Assembly (NCBI GenBank): GCA_016219275.1
Contig: JACRBM010000040.1
Location: 62,001 to 126,000 of the forward strand
Source: Chloroflexota bacterium
GTDB lineage: Bacteria > Chloroflexota > Anaerolineae > UBA4142
DNA length: 64,000 nucleotides
Direction: 5' to 3'
The position numbers and the translations under genes were made by a program. The notes under the pieces were generated by a model, which was not told where the DNA came from, made no database searches, and was given only the letters and a program-made list of their open reading frames with translations. Shown here one piece after another: positions 42,919 to 51,833 of the stretch (position 1 is its first letter; each line of letters opens with the position of its first letter).

Positions 42919-44262
42919 TTAGACTTGCGCCCTCTTTTTCTTAAAACGTTCGCTGTACTGTTCTTCGCTCGCGACGATCACCTTGACCGGCACTTGGAAG
43001 CGTTGTAGTTTTTCCGCGCAGTAGCGCTTGACGCGCGTAACGACTTGACGCGGCTCTTCTTCACGTGCAATGCGCACGCGCGCGCAAACGATGTTGCCCA
43101 TGATCGGGTTCTTTTCGCCATAGACGGTCACTTCGGCAATGTTCTCGATTTCCTGAATCACGCTTTCGATTTCGGCGGGGTACACTTTTTCGCCGCCGAC
43201 GTTGATGATCTCCGAAACGCGACCCAGGATGCGCATGTACTCGCCGTCCACAATCACCGCGTCGTTCGTGTTGAACCAACCGTCCGCGGTGAACGGACTC
43301 GGCGCGTTCAAATAACCCAGCATCGCCGAACGCGCCTTGATGTGCAGAATCCCATCCACGATGCGCGTCTCGAATCCCTCGCCGCCAATCTTGACCCAAA
43401 GTGAATCGGAGCTTTTGGATTTGGCGCGCAGGATGCCGACCTCGGACAAGCCATACGTTTGCGCCAGTTGAATCGCGGGAAACAATTCGTGAAATCGTTT
43501 GAGCGTACTTTCCGGCATCGGCTCGGTACCGTACGTCACCGACTTGAGTGAACTCAGATCGTGCCGCGCGTACGCCTCGCTCAACAAAATCAAATTGATG
43601 AACGTCGGCGACGTGGGCAACAATTCGACGCGATATTTTTCAATCGCGGCAAGCACGTCGTCCGGTGCGCGGCTCGCCGCCGTCACGAGGCATCCGCCGT
43701 TCGACAAGGTGTAGAGCATCGTGTTCACGCCGCCGATGTGATCGTACAGCAAAAATGGAATCGCGCGTTGTTGGTGGCGCGGCACGCGAAACTTATCGAG
43801 GATGCCCGCCATATCGTGCACCGCCGCTTTATTTTTGCCGGTCGAGCCAGACGAAAATAGAATCAACCCAGGATGCCGACGTTCGCGCAAGATCGCGTAG
43901 AGCGCGTGCTCGCCTGCATACGGCAAGCGCGCGACCGTCACTGCATCGTCCGCCGCGATCTGGAACGTCACCTGCCCCTGTGCGATGGCGATGAACTCGT
44001 CGCGTTTCGCCGCGACGGAACTGGTCAGCGGCACGAGAATGCACTGCGCGTCGAGCAACGCGAGAAACAACGCCACCGCGTTCGGCGAGAAATCCGCTTC
44101 GATCAAGGCGACTGTACCCGGCGCAACCTGCTCGGCTTGGATCCGCGCGCGCCAGAATGCGACGCGCGCCAACAACCACGTGTACGAATAGGCGCGCTCG
44201 CGCCACACAATCGCCTCGCGCGCGCCATTCGTCTCGAACACCTTGAGCAAAAAATCAATCAC
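42919..44262 (-). CDS. AMP-forming acyl/aryl-acid ligase (ANL superfamily)
   Basis: Activates a carboxylic acid as its adenylate, presumably for transfer to the ACP encoded two genes upstream. 447 residues, slightly short for the family. Motifs: LFSSGSTGKNKAAVH (P-loop), LAQTYGLSE, DGWFNTND, GRVSEIINVGGEKVYP, and a C-terminal lysine in RFKKKRAQV. GTG start overlaps the SDR stop (GTGA). The lack of ketosynthases nearby argues for decoration chemistry rather than chain building. Confidence 0.9.
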   Translation of the reverse strand: MIDFLLKVFETNGAREAIVWRERAYSYTWLLARVAFWRARIQAEQVAPGTVALIEADFSPNAVALFLALLDAQCILVPLTSSVAAKRDEFIAIAQGQVTFQIAADDAVTVARLPYAGEHALYAILRERRHPGLILFSSGSTGKNKAAVHDMAGILDKFRVPRHQQRAIPFLLYDHIGGVNTMLYTLSNGGCLVTAASRAPDDVLAAIEKYRVELLPTSPTFINLILLSEAYARHDLSSLKSVTYGTEPMPESTLKRFHELFPAIQLAQTYGLSEVGILRAKSKSSDSLWVKIGGEGFETRIVDGILHIKARSAMLGYLNAPSPFTADGWFNTNDAVIVDGEYMRILGRVSEIINVGGEKVYPAEIESVIQEIENIAEVTVYGEKNPIMGNIVCARVRIAREEEPRQVVTRVKRYCAEKLQRFQVPVKVIVASEEQYSERFKKKRAQV

Positions 44263-44963
44263 GCCACACCACCCAAGTAAATCACCTGGCTCGTGACGAG
44301 ATCGCTTTCCGGGCGAATGAAAAAATCAATCACATTGACTACGTCGCGGAATTCGCCCAACCGGTGAATCGCTTGGCGTTGCACGAGCGCGTCAATTCGC
44401 TCGGGCGGCACCGCGCGAATCAAATCGGTTTGCACCGGCGTGGGACCGACCGCGTTGACCGTGATGTTGTACTCGGCGAATTCGCGCGCGAGAATGCGCG
44501 TCAGCGTTTCGACCGCCGACTTGGACGCGGCGTAAATCGCTTCGCCTTCCAAGTTGAGCGGCACGGCGACCGTCGAGAAATTCACGATCCGTCCCCAGCG
44601 CCGCTTTTGCATCAACTTGGCGGCTTCGCGACAAAACAGAAACGTACCGACGACGTTCGTGTTCAACACACTGTGCACCGAAGCGAGCGGCGTGAGCAAG
44701 GCGTGATTCATCGCGGCGATCCCGGCATTGTTGACGAGCACATCGAGCCGTCCGTACGTTTTACGAATATCTACGAACATCGCCTTGACTTTGGTTTCAT
44801 CCGCGACATCGAGATTATAGTGGCGATAGTTTTCCATCGTCGCGTCAAACGGCTGACGACTGCACCCGATCACTTGCCAACCGCGCGTGCGATAGTGCTC
44901 TGCCAAAAATCGTCCGATGCCTTTGCGCGTGCCGGTGATCAGCATCACGCCGGTCTCAGTCAT
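44259..44963 (-). CDS. Short-chain dehydrogenase/reductase (FabG-like)
   Basis: 234 residues, classical SDR: TGTRKGIGRFLA (cofactor loop), NNAG, serine of the active site near VNFSTVAV, and YAASKSAV (Tyr-x3-Lys). The ATG at 44963 has AGGAG 7 bases upstream and overlaps the ACP gene by 8 bases. Between an ACP and an acyl ligase, it probably reduces an ACP-bound 3-oxo or related group; a free sugar substrate is an alternative. Confidence 0.9.
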   Translation of the reverse strand: MTETGVMLITGTRKGIGRFLAEHYRTRGWQVIGCSRQPFDATMENYRHYNLDVADETKVKAMFVDIRKTYGRLDVLVNNAGIAAMNHALLTPLASVHSVLNTNVVGTFLFCREAAKLMQKRRWGRIVNFSTVAVPLNLEGEAIYAASKSAVETLTRILAREFAEYNITVNAVGPTPVQTDLIRAVPPERIDALVQRQAIHRLGEFRDVVNVIDFFIRPESDLVTSQVIYLGGVA

Positions 44964-45264
44964 GCGCTTGCTCCTGAATCCGCGCGAGCACATAGTCCAC
45001 CAACGCTGGCACGTTGCGGAACGGACTATTCTTTTGCGCCATCGCGCGTTCGTCGGCGAGCACCAGTGCGACGCCTAGTTCGTCTTCCAACCGTTGTTCG
45101 ATCTCGACGATCAAATTGACCAAGCCCAGCGAATCGAGCGCGCCGCCGATGCCAAAGAGCGCGGTCTGTTCCGACACTGCAAAATGTTTGTGCGGTGGCG
45201 CTTGCTGGTTGATCTCGATTAACGCGCTCAACACGACCGCTTGAATTTGCTCACGAGTTGCCAT
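44956..45264 (-). CDS. Acyl carrier protein-like
   Basis: 102 residues. The phosphopantetheine serine lies in GGALDSLGLVNLIVEIE (the DSL motif), and the C-terminal half continues as a four-helix ACP fold. It is longer than FabD-pathway ACP because of a loop around PPHKHFAVSEQ and an insert LADERAMAQKNSPF. AGGAG lies 4 bases before the ATG. First gene of the mini-operon. Confidence 0.9.
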   Translation of the reverse strand: MATREQIQAVVLSALIEINQQAPPHKHFAVSEQTALFGIGGALDSLGLVNLIVEIEQRLEDELGVALVLADERAMAQKNSPFRNVPALVDYVLARIQEQAHD

Positions 45265-45390
45265 TCGTCTCCTAGATTCACCGCAGACACGCGTATTGTC
45301 GCCGCGCTACTTGATTGTATAACAAAACGCCAAAGATTGCTAGGGCGGTCGTTAGAGGCAATCCTCCCACACGCAACACCACTCCCACGC

Positions 45391-45439
45391 AAATAAAACA
45401 GGGTGATTGTGCGCGCGTTGTCGCGCCACAACCACCCTG
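45391..45439 (-). terminator. Intrinsic terminator after the second PQQ-propeller gene
   Basis: On the minus strand CAGGGTGGTTGTG pairs with CACAATCACCCTG (one mismatch) around a CG-rich loop, followed by TTTTATTT. Ends the transcript of the gene at 45460-47688. Confidence 0.8.
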
Positions 45440-45459
45440 GCTATTGCATAGCTCAGTGG

Positions 45460-47688
45460 TTACGGACCAACTATCTGCACTTGCGCCGGCACACGCACGT
45501 AAATCACCGGATCGCCTTGATACCATTCGATCGTACCGGTGACGCGAACGCGTTGCCCAACTTGGAACAATGTTTCGGGCGGCGCATCAAAGTTGTTCCA
45601 GTTTTCTTTAAGAACGCGCGCCTTGAACTCGCCTTGATGCGGGTTCTTAAATCCCAGGTACGCCGCCACGCCATTGTTGAACACGAACTGGAGCGTACCT
45701 TCGACCGTCGCCGTTTGTCCGGCATAGCGTCGCGCGTCGGTGTACGGAATGACAGAAGGCGTATCGTTTACGTTGAGCATGGCTTGCGCCAATTTCATCG
45801 CGGCAGGCGTCGTCGTTGCCGGCGCGAATAACGTGTTCGCCACCGGCGCGGCGGGTGCGCCGCTTTCGAGCGCCACGATTGCGCCGTCGGCGCTGACAAA
45901 GTAGACGATGCCATTGCTGACGACCCAGGACGCGTACTCGCTCCAATAGCGATCATAGACCGTGCCTTGGTTGTAGTAGATGTAGAAACCGCCGGGAATC
46001 GTGCGCGGGTCGCCATCCTGGATTAGACTGCTCCCGCAATAATGACTGGCGCTGAATCCGCAATTGCTCGCGGAGGTGATGATGTGCGGCAAGTCGGTCG
46101 TCTGGATTCTGTTCGACGACGTGCCTCGACTCGCCGAGCGGTCGGTGATCGCGTGCGCCAGACCGAACATCCAGTGACCGCCGAGCAAATAGTCGCCCGA
46201 CATCGAGAGGTTCGCTTGTTCGTCGGTCGGGAAAAAGGTGTTGCGGATATATCGCACATCGCCGGCTTGATAACCACTCACCGTGGTGCTGTCCAACTCC
46301 ATCTCGCCGAGGTGCGAATCCCAACGTCCATCGCACGGCGAGGCATCGCACGGCGCGCCGCGCATCACGATGTATGCCACTTCTTGACCATTTGCGAATC
46401 GCTTGACCACGGGTTGCGGTCCCATCGGGATGTACCCGCCATCGCCATAGCCGCCGTTACCCACGTTCGCGATAAACGCGCTCGCGCCGGTATCCAAACT
46501 CAACGCAAAGATCGCTTGCTGATCAGGGCGATTGGTTAGATTCGCGCGCATCGCGCTGTTCGTGCTGGGCCACGGATTCCACGTCCAGAGGGTTTGCCAA
46601 TCCAAGCGATAACGCACCAAGACCAAGCCGTGCGCTTCGGCAATCACGGGCCAACCATATTTCGATTCGGCAGAGTTGCTATCTTGCCCGGGATCGCCGG
46701 CGGTTAACGGGGTGGGTTTGATGCTCCACACACGCGTACCATTCGCGTTGTTGATCGCGTGAACCATCAGGTCTTCCGAAATGGCAATCACGCGATTGCG
46801 CGAGGGCGAGTACGCCGGCGGCGTATGCACTGCCGAACCGGCATCGTATGCCCACAATTGCGCCATCGTCGTTTTGTTGATCGCATACACCTTCGTACCC
46901 ATCGAAATCAAAACGCGATCGCTGAGCACGCTCGGCGGCAGCGGCAACGTGCTGGATCCGCCGGTCGCAAACTGACCTGACGTGTTGCCAGTCGCCGCAT
47001 CAAGTTTGTACAGCGTGCCATTGCTCGATAGAACGAACACGGCGTTCGTCCCGCTGTCATACGCCGGCGTCGAATTGATGTTGCCGCCCGGTCTGGTATT
47101 CCACAACGGTGAGCCATTTGCGCTGTTGAGCGCGTACACGCCATTGCCTCCCGCCGCAATGTACACCCGTCCACCACCGGTCACCGGCTGGCTGTTGCGC
47201 GGCAAACCGAATTTGCCGGTCGCAATTCCGCCCGAGGCGTTAGCGCCATTCCACACCCATTTCCAACGCCAGGGCGCGGCAACAACTTGATCGGTATAAC
47301 CGGTATGTTGCGCGTCATGGGCGTGTTGCGACCATTCGCCCGTTGAAGGACCCAAAGTCGCTGTCCGCGTTGCAGTCGGATTGATTGCGGTTGCGGTCGC
47401 GGTCGGCACCAACGTGCCAGCCGCGCGGACGAGCAACGGCAAGAACAACTTTTCAGCAGCGTTGGGTGCTGCCGCGGTCTGATCCGTTGGCGGTGCGATG
47501 AATGATTGTGATTGCAGTGTGACTTTTGGATTTGGAATGTAAGCGGTCAAGTCTGATTCGGTGGATGTTTGAGAGCTAGCAGCGACATCAAGTGGGGAGG
47601 GGAGTGATTGTGCGGCGCAGTAGAGGATGAACAGAAATGCGCCCAAGTAGGCTAGCACTCGAGTTTTCGATTTTTTTAAACGCACCAT
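45460..47688 (-). CDS. Secreted PQQ-type propeller protein with C-terminal OB-like domain
   Basis: 742 residues. Signal sequence (about 10-28), FLPLLV at 82-87, Thr-rich linker, EWSQHAHDAQHTGYT, then PQQ-like blades (GGRVYIAAGGNGVYALNSANG, TNAVFVLSSNGTLYKLDAATG, RNRVIAISEDLMVHAINNANG) as in the paralogue at 32946. The last ~95 residues (ARRYAGQTATVEGTLQFVF to the end) resemble an OB-fold and correspond to the tail of the PLD lipoprotein. GAGGGGG precedes the ATG. Confidence 0.82.
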   Translation of the reverse strand: MVRLKKSKTRVLAYLGAFLFILYCAAQSLPSPLDVAASSQTSTESDLTAYIPNPKVTLQSQSFIAPPTDQTAAAPNAAEKLFLPLLVRAAGTLVPTATATAINPTATRTATLGPSTGEWSQHAHDAQHTGYTDQVVAAPWRWKWVWNGANASGGIATGKFGLPRNSQPVTGGGRVYIAAGGNGVYALNSANGSPLWNTRPGGNINSTPAYDSGTNAVFVLSSNGTLYKLDAATGNTSGQFATGGSSTLPLPPSVLSDRVLISMGTKVYAINKTTMAQLWAYDAGSAVHTPPAYSPSRNRVIAISEDLMVHAINNANGTRVWSIKPTPLTAGDPGQDSNSAESKYGWPVIAEAHGLVLVRYRLDWQTLWTWNPWPSTNSAMRANLTNRPDQQAIFALSLDTGASAFIANVGNGGYGDGGYIPMGPQPVVKRFANGQEVAYIVMRGAPCDASPCDGRWDSHLGEMELDSTTVSGYQAGDVRYIRNTFFPTDEQANLSMSGDYLLGGHWMFGLAHAITDRSASRGTSSNRIQTTDLPHIITSASNCGFSASHYCGSSLIQDGDPRTIPGGFYIYYNQGTVYDRYWSEYASWVVSNGIVYFVSADGAIVALESGAPAAPVANTLFAPATTTPAAMKLAQAMLNVNDTPSVIPYTDARRYAGQTATVEGTLQFVFNNGVAAYLGFKNPHQGEFKARVLKENWNNFDAPPETLFQVGQRVRVTGTIEWYQGDPVIYVRVPAQVQIVGP

Positions 47689-47987
47689 AGTCCCCCTCGC
47701 GTCAAACTTTGTCTTTGCCGAACTAGCGCGTTCTCCAGTTGCCTTTGTGGATCGTTTTGTTGGGCGAAAGTGAACGCCTCCACAAACACTAAAATTGCTT
47801 TGGAATTCGCTCTAAACGGCATGACCGATCAACTATGATTGTCAGCGAGAATGGCTTGAGCGTCCATGACCCAAAAGGGTCATCGCAACTTGACGTAATC
47901 TTTGCGCTTTTTCCGTGCGTTGTGAGTGGGCAGACGACAACCTACCAAGAATAAATGAGCCGTACCATGCAACGGCTCTGGAAAATT
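47689..47987. other. Spacer with two hairpins between the propeller and acyltransferase genes
   Basis: About 300 bases with no supported gene. ATGACCC and GGGTCAT (about 47868-47885) form a tight hairpin; a second at 47956-47977 ends the upstream transcript. The remainder is the likely promoter and leader (about 150-200 bases) of the propeller gene. Confidence 0.55.
47956..47977 (-). terminator. Hairpin after the DUF1624-like gene
   Basis: GAGCCGT and ACGGCTC pair around an 8-base loop about 10 bases after the stop at 47988, followed on the minus strand by ATTTATTCTT. Confidence 0.6.
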
Positions 47988-49172
47988 TTAGAGATAACGC
48001 AAAAAACTTTGCGGGTGGCGTCGCTTGAGCCGGCGATAATAGTACGCGAGTGGAATCAAAAACGCCAGTCCAGTGAACCAAATGATGAACGTGTAAATGA
48101 TCGGCGGACCGGGGAGGTTGAGCGAGATGACGAATTGCGTCATCGGTCCATAAACCAAGATGTGCGCGACAAAAAAGAACAACGTCGCTTGACCGCACAC
48201 GGACAGCCACTGCAACGGCGGACGCGATAACCAATCGCCGGCGGCATAAAGTGCCCCAAGCGCCCACGCCGACAAACCCAAGTTCAACATGAAAAAACTC
48301 AAACTCGGTGGAGTCTTGCTCATAATCAGAAAATCGCGCCAACCTTCGCTCGGCACGAACGGTGTCGGCTCGTTCAACACATTCGTCACGCGCAGCGCGA
48401 ACCACGCGACGATCATCGCTGCGCCGATGAACACCCACGTGCGCGGTCGGCGCATCACTGGCTGAGAAACATACTGCCCTAGCACAAAACCTAGAATCGG
48501 CAAAGGGAACCAGCCGAACACCGAAAACTCGGTCGCGGGGCGCGTAAGTGTGCTGTACGAAAATAACAACGCCATCAAGAAATCTTGCGTCTCGCTGAAC
48601 TGCGGTGTAATCACCGGCAAAAAGAGTTGATACCCCAGCACGAGGATCAACGCAAACCCGGTGAGCACGCCAAGCGGCAACCAACGCGCCACACTCAGAA
48701 AGAGCATCGCAATCGCGATACTCAGCAATACATGCGTGTACGGGCGCGGACCCGCCCATGCCCAGTCACAAATCGTTACATCAAGCAAGAACACGACGAT
48801 TGCGCGCGTGGCTAAAAACCGGGTGATCGCCCACTCATCCTCGCCGGCGCGCCGCCGACCGTTGACGTACAACGCGAGACTGAGACCGAACAGAAAAAAG
48901 AACGTCGGCGCGGTCGCATTCGCAAGCAACCCGGATACCCAGTAGGGCCAGCCCAGCAATTTTGCCGGCGCGCCGCCATACGTTTCCGCTTGGAGCGGAA
49001 AACGCAAAAAATACGCCGTGTGCCGCAAAGACATTCCCAGGATCGCCAGCCCGCGCAGTGCGTCTATGCCCACCAACCGGTCGGACGCGGCTTTTGCCTT
49101 CTGCGCGATTGAGTTCGACTTGGCAGACGCGAGCGACATCGCCGGCGCGACCTCGTTTGAAAGATCAGCCAT
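47988..49172 (-). CDS. DUF1624/HGSNAT-like multispan acyltransferase
   Basis: 394 residues with about ten membrane spans. After a polar N-terminal segment of about 30 residues comes DRLVGIDALRGLAILGMSLRHTAYFL, typical of the heparan-alpha-glucosaminide acetyltransferase-like family, with His candidates in LRHT and FFFVAHILVYGP. Predicted to acylate glycans across the membrane. GGGAG before the ATG at 49172. Third gene of an operon with a deacetylase-like and a hexapeptide acyltransferase gene. Confidence 0.82.
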   Translation of the reverse strand: MADLSNEVAPAMSLASAKSNSIAQKAKAASDRLVGIDALRGLAILGMSLRHTAYFLRFPLQAETYGGAPAKLLGWPYWVSGLLANATAPTFFFLFGLSLALYVNGRRRAGEDEWAITRFLATRAIVVFLLDVTICDWAWAGPRPYTHVLLSIAIAMLFLSVARWLPLGVLTGFALILVLGYQLFLPVITPQFSETQDFLMALLFSYSTLTRPATEFSVFGWFPLPILGFVLGQYVSQPVMRRPRTWVFIGAAMIVAWFALRVTNVLNEPTPFVPSEGWRDFLIMSKTPPSLSFFMLNLGLSAWALGALYAAGDWLSRPPLQWLSVCGQATLFFFVAHILVYGPMTQFVISLNLPGPPIIYTFIIWFTGLAFLIPLAYYYRRLKRRHPQSFLRYL

Positions 49173-49186
49173 TCGCTCTCCCGCGT

Positions 49187-50143
49187 TCAGCAATCATCTT
49201 CGAATCGAATTCCATAGTATCTCAGCATGAACATCCGCAACGCGGTGTGGATCGGATCCGCGAGATAGCGCGTGCGCTGCGCGCGGCAATCGAACACCCA
49301 CGCGCCGGCTGGCGCCGACCAGTCCGCGCGATTGACGAGATAGATTTGGCGCGGGGCGGTCAACGCGCACGCGGCGTCGTTCGTCGCGCGCACGAGCGCG
49401 ATCTCGTACAGTGCGCCGCGCCAACGCGCGCGCACGTACCCCTCGCGTTCTTCGATCTCCGTCACCCCGAGTTCACGCCGCAAACCGACTTCGACAAAAT
49501 CGCGCAAGACGAGCGCCATCGCGGCATCGAGGCGCGCCGGCGTCATCTTTCGCTTGATGCGCTCTATCGGATAAACCACCTGCGCCGGATTGCCTTCCAC
49601 CACCGACCCGCCGGGAATGGATTGCATGACAACCGACCGCGAGTTGACGAATGTGTCATCGCCAATTTCAACACCGGGATGCAAGAATACACCTGCCGCG
49701 CACCACACCTTGTTGCCAATCGTTACCCCGGCGCGGCGCGCCCAGTATCCTTCGTTGTACGGCAAAAATGAGCCGTGTGTAAAAACCATGCTGCGCGGAC
49801 CCAACGCCGACCCATTGCCGATCTGCACCGTCTCCTCCGCGTTGATGATACACTGCGGTCCGATGTACGTCGCATTACCCGCACTGAAGGTGGACGAACC
49901 GTAAATCAAATTAAAGATGCTGATCTCGCCATACGCGCCGAGTTTGAAATCGCCGTTCAAACGAATAAGCGTGCCCATGCGAATCGCACTATGATCACCC
50001 AACTCGATGTGGCGCGCAGCAATACTGGTTAACCAATCTAACTCGACGTGTCGTCCAATTTTGGCGTTGAAAAACCACCGCAACAGAATTTTCTTTAGAA
50101 ACGGCGGCGCAAGAAAAACGAGTCCCAGCAACAACGTGTTCAC
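49187..50143 (-). CDS. Hexapeptide-repeat acyltransferase with a C-terminal extra domain
   Basis: 318 residues. Membrane-associated N-terminal helix (NTLLLGLVFLAPPFLKKILL), left-handed beta-helix from about 35 to 175 (GNATYIGPQCIINAEETVQIGNGS, VTIGNKVWCAAGVFLHPGVEIGDDT), and a unique C-terminal ~130 residues with beta character (REGYVRARWRGALYEIALV). GTG start at 50143, AAGGA upstream, overlapping the deacetylase-like stop in GTGA. Probably O- or N-acetylates a surface glycan. Confidence 0.85.
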   Translation of the reverse strand: MNTLLLGLVFLAPPFLKKILLRWFFNAKIGRHVELDWLTSIAARHIELGDHSAIRMGTLIRLNGDFKLGAYGEISIFNLIYGSSTFSAGNATYIGPQCIINAEETVQIGNGSALGPRSMVFTHGSFLPYNEGYWARRAGVTIGNKVWCAAGVFLHPGVEIGDDTFVNSRSVVMQSIPGGSVVEGNPAQVVYPIERIKRKMTPARLDAAMALVLRDFVEVGLRRELGVTEIEEREGYVRARWRGALYEIALVRATNDAACALTAPRQIYLVNRADWSAPAGAWVFDCRAQRTRYLADPIHTALRMFMLRYYGIRFEDDC

Positions 50144-51597
50144 GCCATTCCTTGCTGCAAGCCGCGACTTGCCGCCACGAGACGCGCGTAACGCGCGCGC
50201 CAATGTTCCGCGATCTGCGCAGGCGTCGCAAACCAGACATCACCGCGTCGAGCCAGATACTCCCAGAGTTCGCGGTACGCCGCCGCCCAACCCGGAAACA
50301 ACGCGTCGTCGAAAACGTACTCGTGAATGTCAATCATCAAACTACCTTCGTGTGCGTTAACCGTGTCTGCCAGCGTCTGCAAAAGCCGGGTGCGGTCGCC
50401 GGGATTCGCATCCTTTTGTCCAAACAACTGATCGTCCATCCAGCCAGTCGGAATCTGGAGCGTCTTCAACTCGCGGCGTAGTGTCTGATGAAACGGAAAG
50501 AACGGATGCAACAACCCGCGTCGCCAGCCGAGGTAATGATCGTGCGTCAGCGAGGCGTCGTAGCGCAAACCGATCTGCTCGTGAATCCACAAGGTTTCTT
50601 CCGGGTCGTTCGGATTGAGATGCCAATAGTGATGGCGATTACCGACAACCGGCACACCACTCGCGTTTTCGATTTGCGTTTTTTCCGCGCCGAATTTTTC
50701 GCGGCTGGTGTACGCAAGATAACTTGCTTGCATACCGACTTCGAATCCTTCGCCATTCAGTGTACGAAAGAGTTCGCGAAAACGCGGCGCGGTCACATCG
50801 TAAAACGGATCCGGCGTGCCGGTGCCGTACTCGCGAAAGGAGCCGCGCCGCGCGACAAAATAAAATGCCGAGCGCGCGCCGAGGCGTTTCTCCAATTCCA
50901 TCCAATTGCGAAACTGCCAATGATGCCGCGCCCCGAACAACACTTGGAGCGCGGTACCGAGCGCGCCCGCACCTTGTCGCCGCATGATGCGCGCCGGTTC
51001 GAGCCAGCGAATCACTTCGGGATAATCTACGTCGTGCCCGGCGCACGCGGCGACGCGTTTGCCATTGCCCCAGCACGGCTCGCCGGCGATGATCCCGCCT
51101 TGCGCGAGTCGCACTTCAAGCCACTGCACCACGCGCGACGCGACGGCTTGTTGCAACACCTGTTGCTTCTGCAACGGCGTGCCGGTCAAATCGAAAAAGC
51201 CATGCTTGATCCTGGTCAAGTCGCGCTCGCCTTGTCCCGTCGCAAACCAAAACAGATCGAACAACACATCGCGCGAACACACCCAGCGTCCCGTCGTCGC
51301 GCGATACAGAGCGAATCCGCCGTCGTTTTGAAATACCGGGTATGTCAACCCTTCCGCCTGCGCGAGCGATTGCAAGTGATGCGCGCCGGGATTCGCCCAC
51401 GCGGCGCGATTCGCTTGGATAACGAACTGGGCATGCGGCGCGTCGGCAAGGTTCGCAACAAAGGCGACGTCACACGGCTCGGCAGGTGAGACTTGCTCCC
51501 ACGTCAACCCCATCGTCGTGAGCGCCAGCCGCCACGTCCATTGAATTTCGGGCGCGTGAGTTTCGTTCAATTGTGGATCGAGCGCAATGCGTATCAT
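50140..51597 (-). CDS. Polysaccharide deacetylase-like protein
   Basis: 485 residues, cytosolic by sequence. N-terminal ~150 residues form a separate alpha/beta domain; then CAGHDVDYPEVIRW with the Asp-Asp-type metal/catalytic start of carbohydrate esterase family 4-like proteins, FYFVARRGSF, FEVGMQASYLAY, VGNRHHYWHL, GLRYDASLTHDHYLGW and LMIDIHEYVF, all in CE4 order. Similar proteins occur in EPS clusters of many phyla; enzymatic activity is unproven. ATG at 51597 chosen; a GTG two codons upstream is equally possible. The next gene starts in its stop codon. Confidence 0.8.
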   Translation of the reverse strand: MIRIALDPQLNETHAPEIQWTWRLALTTMGLTWEQVSPAEPCDVAFVANLADAPHAQFVIQANRAAWANPGAHHLQSLAQAEGLTYPVFQNDGGFALYRATTGRWVCSRDVLFDLFWFATGQGERDLTRIKHGFFDLTGTPLQKQQVLQQAVASRVVQWLEVRLAQGGIIAGEPCWGNGKRVAACAGHDVDYPEVIRWLEPARIMRRQGAGALGTALQVLFGARHHWQFRNWMELEKRLGARSAFYFVARRGSFREYGTGTPDPFYDVTAPRFRELFRTLNGEGFEVGMQASYLAYTSREKFGAEKTQIENASGVPVVGNRHHYWHLNPNDPEETLWIHEQIGLRYDASLTHDHYLGWRRGLLHPFFPFHQTLRRELKTLQIPTGWMDDQLFGQKDANPGDRTRLLQTLADTVNAHEGSLMIDIHEYVFDDALFPGWAAAYRELWEYLARRGDVWFATPAQIAEHWRARYARLVAASRGLQQGMA

Positions 51598-51643
51598 GTT
51601 CACGTTTCTCTCGCCGGTTTAATTTCGATGCCGCTACGTTACG

Positions 51644-51749
51644 CTAGAGCAGATTCCTTTCGGATTGAGGGCGTCCAGATTTCTAAAGTTTCCAAAAACT
51701 TTGGAAATCTGAATAGCGCAATCATCAACTCGAGTGGAGTCTGCTCTAG
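51644..51749. repeat. Nested inverted repeats in a gene-free spacer
   Basis: Outer arms CTAGAGCAGA (51644-51653) and TCTGCTCTAG (51740-51749) are exact complements; inside, CAGATTTC and GAAATCTG flank AAAGTTT and AAACTTT (51676-51711). The 106-base element resembles a small non-coding insertion. Confidence 0.65.
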
Positions 51750-51762
51750 AAAAATACATGAC

Positions 51763-51791
51763 AAAGAACGCCAAGGGGCTTGGCGTTCTTT
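51763..51791 (-). terminator. Terminator-like hairpin after the GH16-like gene
   Basis: AAAGAACGCCAAG and CTTGGCGTTCTTT are exact 13-base complements with a 3-base loop. On the minus strand it follows the gene ending at 51834, with a T-rich stretch about 8 bases later. Confidence 0.75.
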
Positions 51792-51833
51792 GGGTTGATT
51801 TTGTACACTATGCTATTCTGCGAACAAAGCAGA

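Noticed and set aside
45431-45470. tRNA-like phrase ATAGCTCAGTGGTTA
   Set aside because: Resembles a D-arm, but no acceptor stem, anticodon arm or T-arm can be folded around it.
47689-47987. Possible cyclic-di-GMP riboswitch before the PQQ-propeller gene
   Set aside because: Scattered GCAAAG-like words are present, but the ordered conserved core of the known classes could not be assembled.
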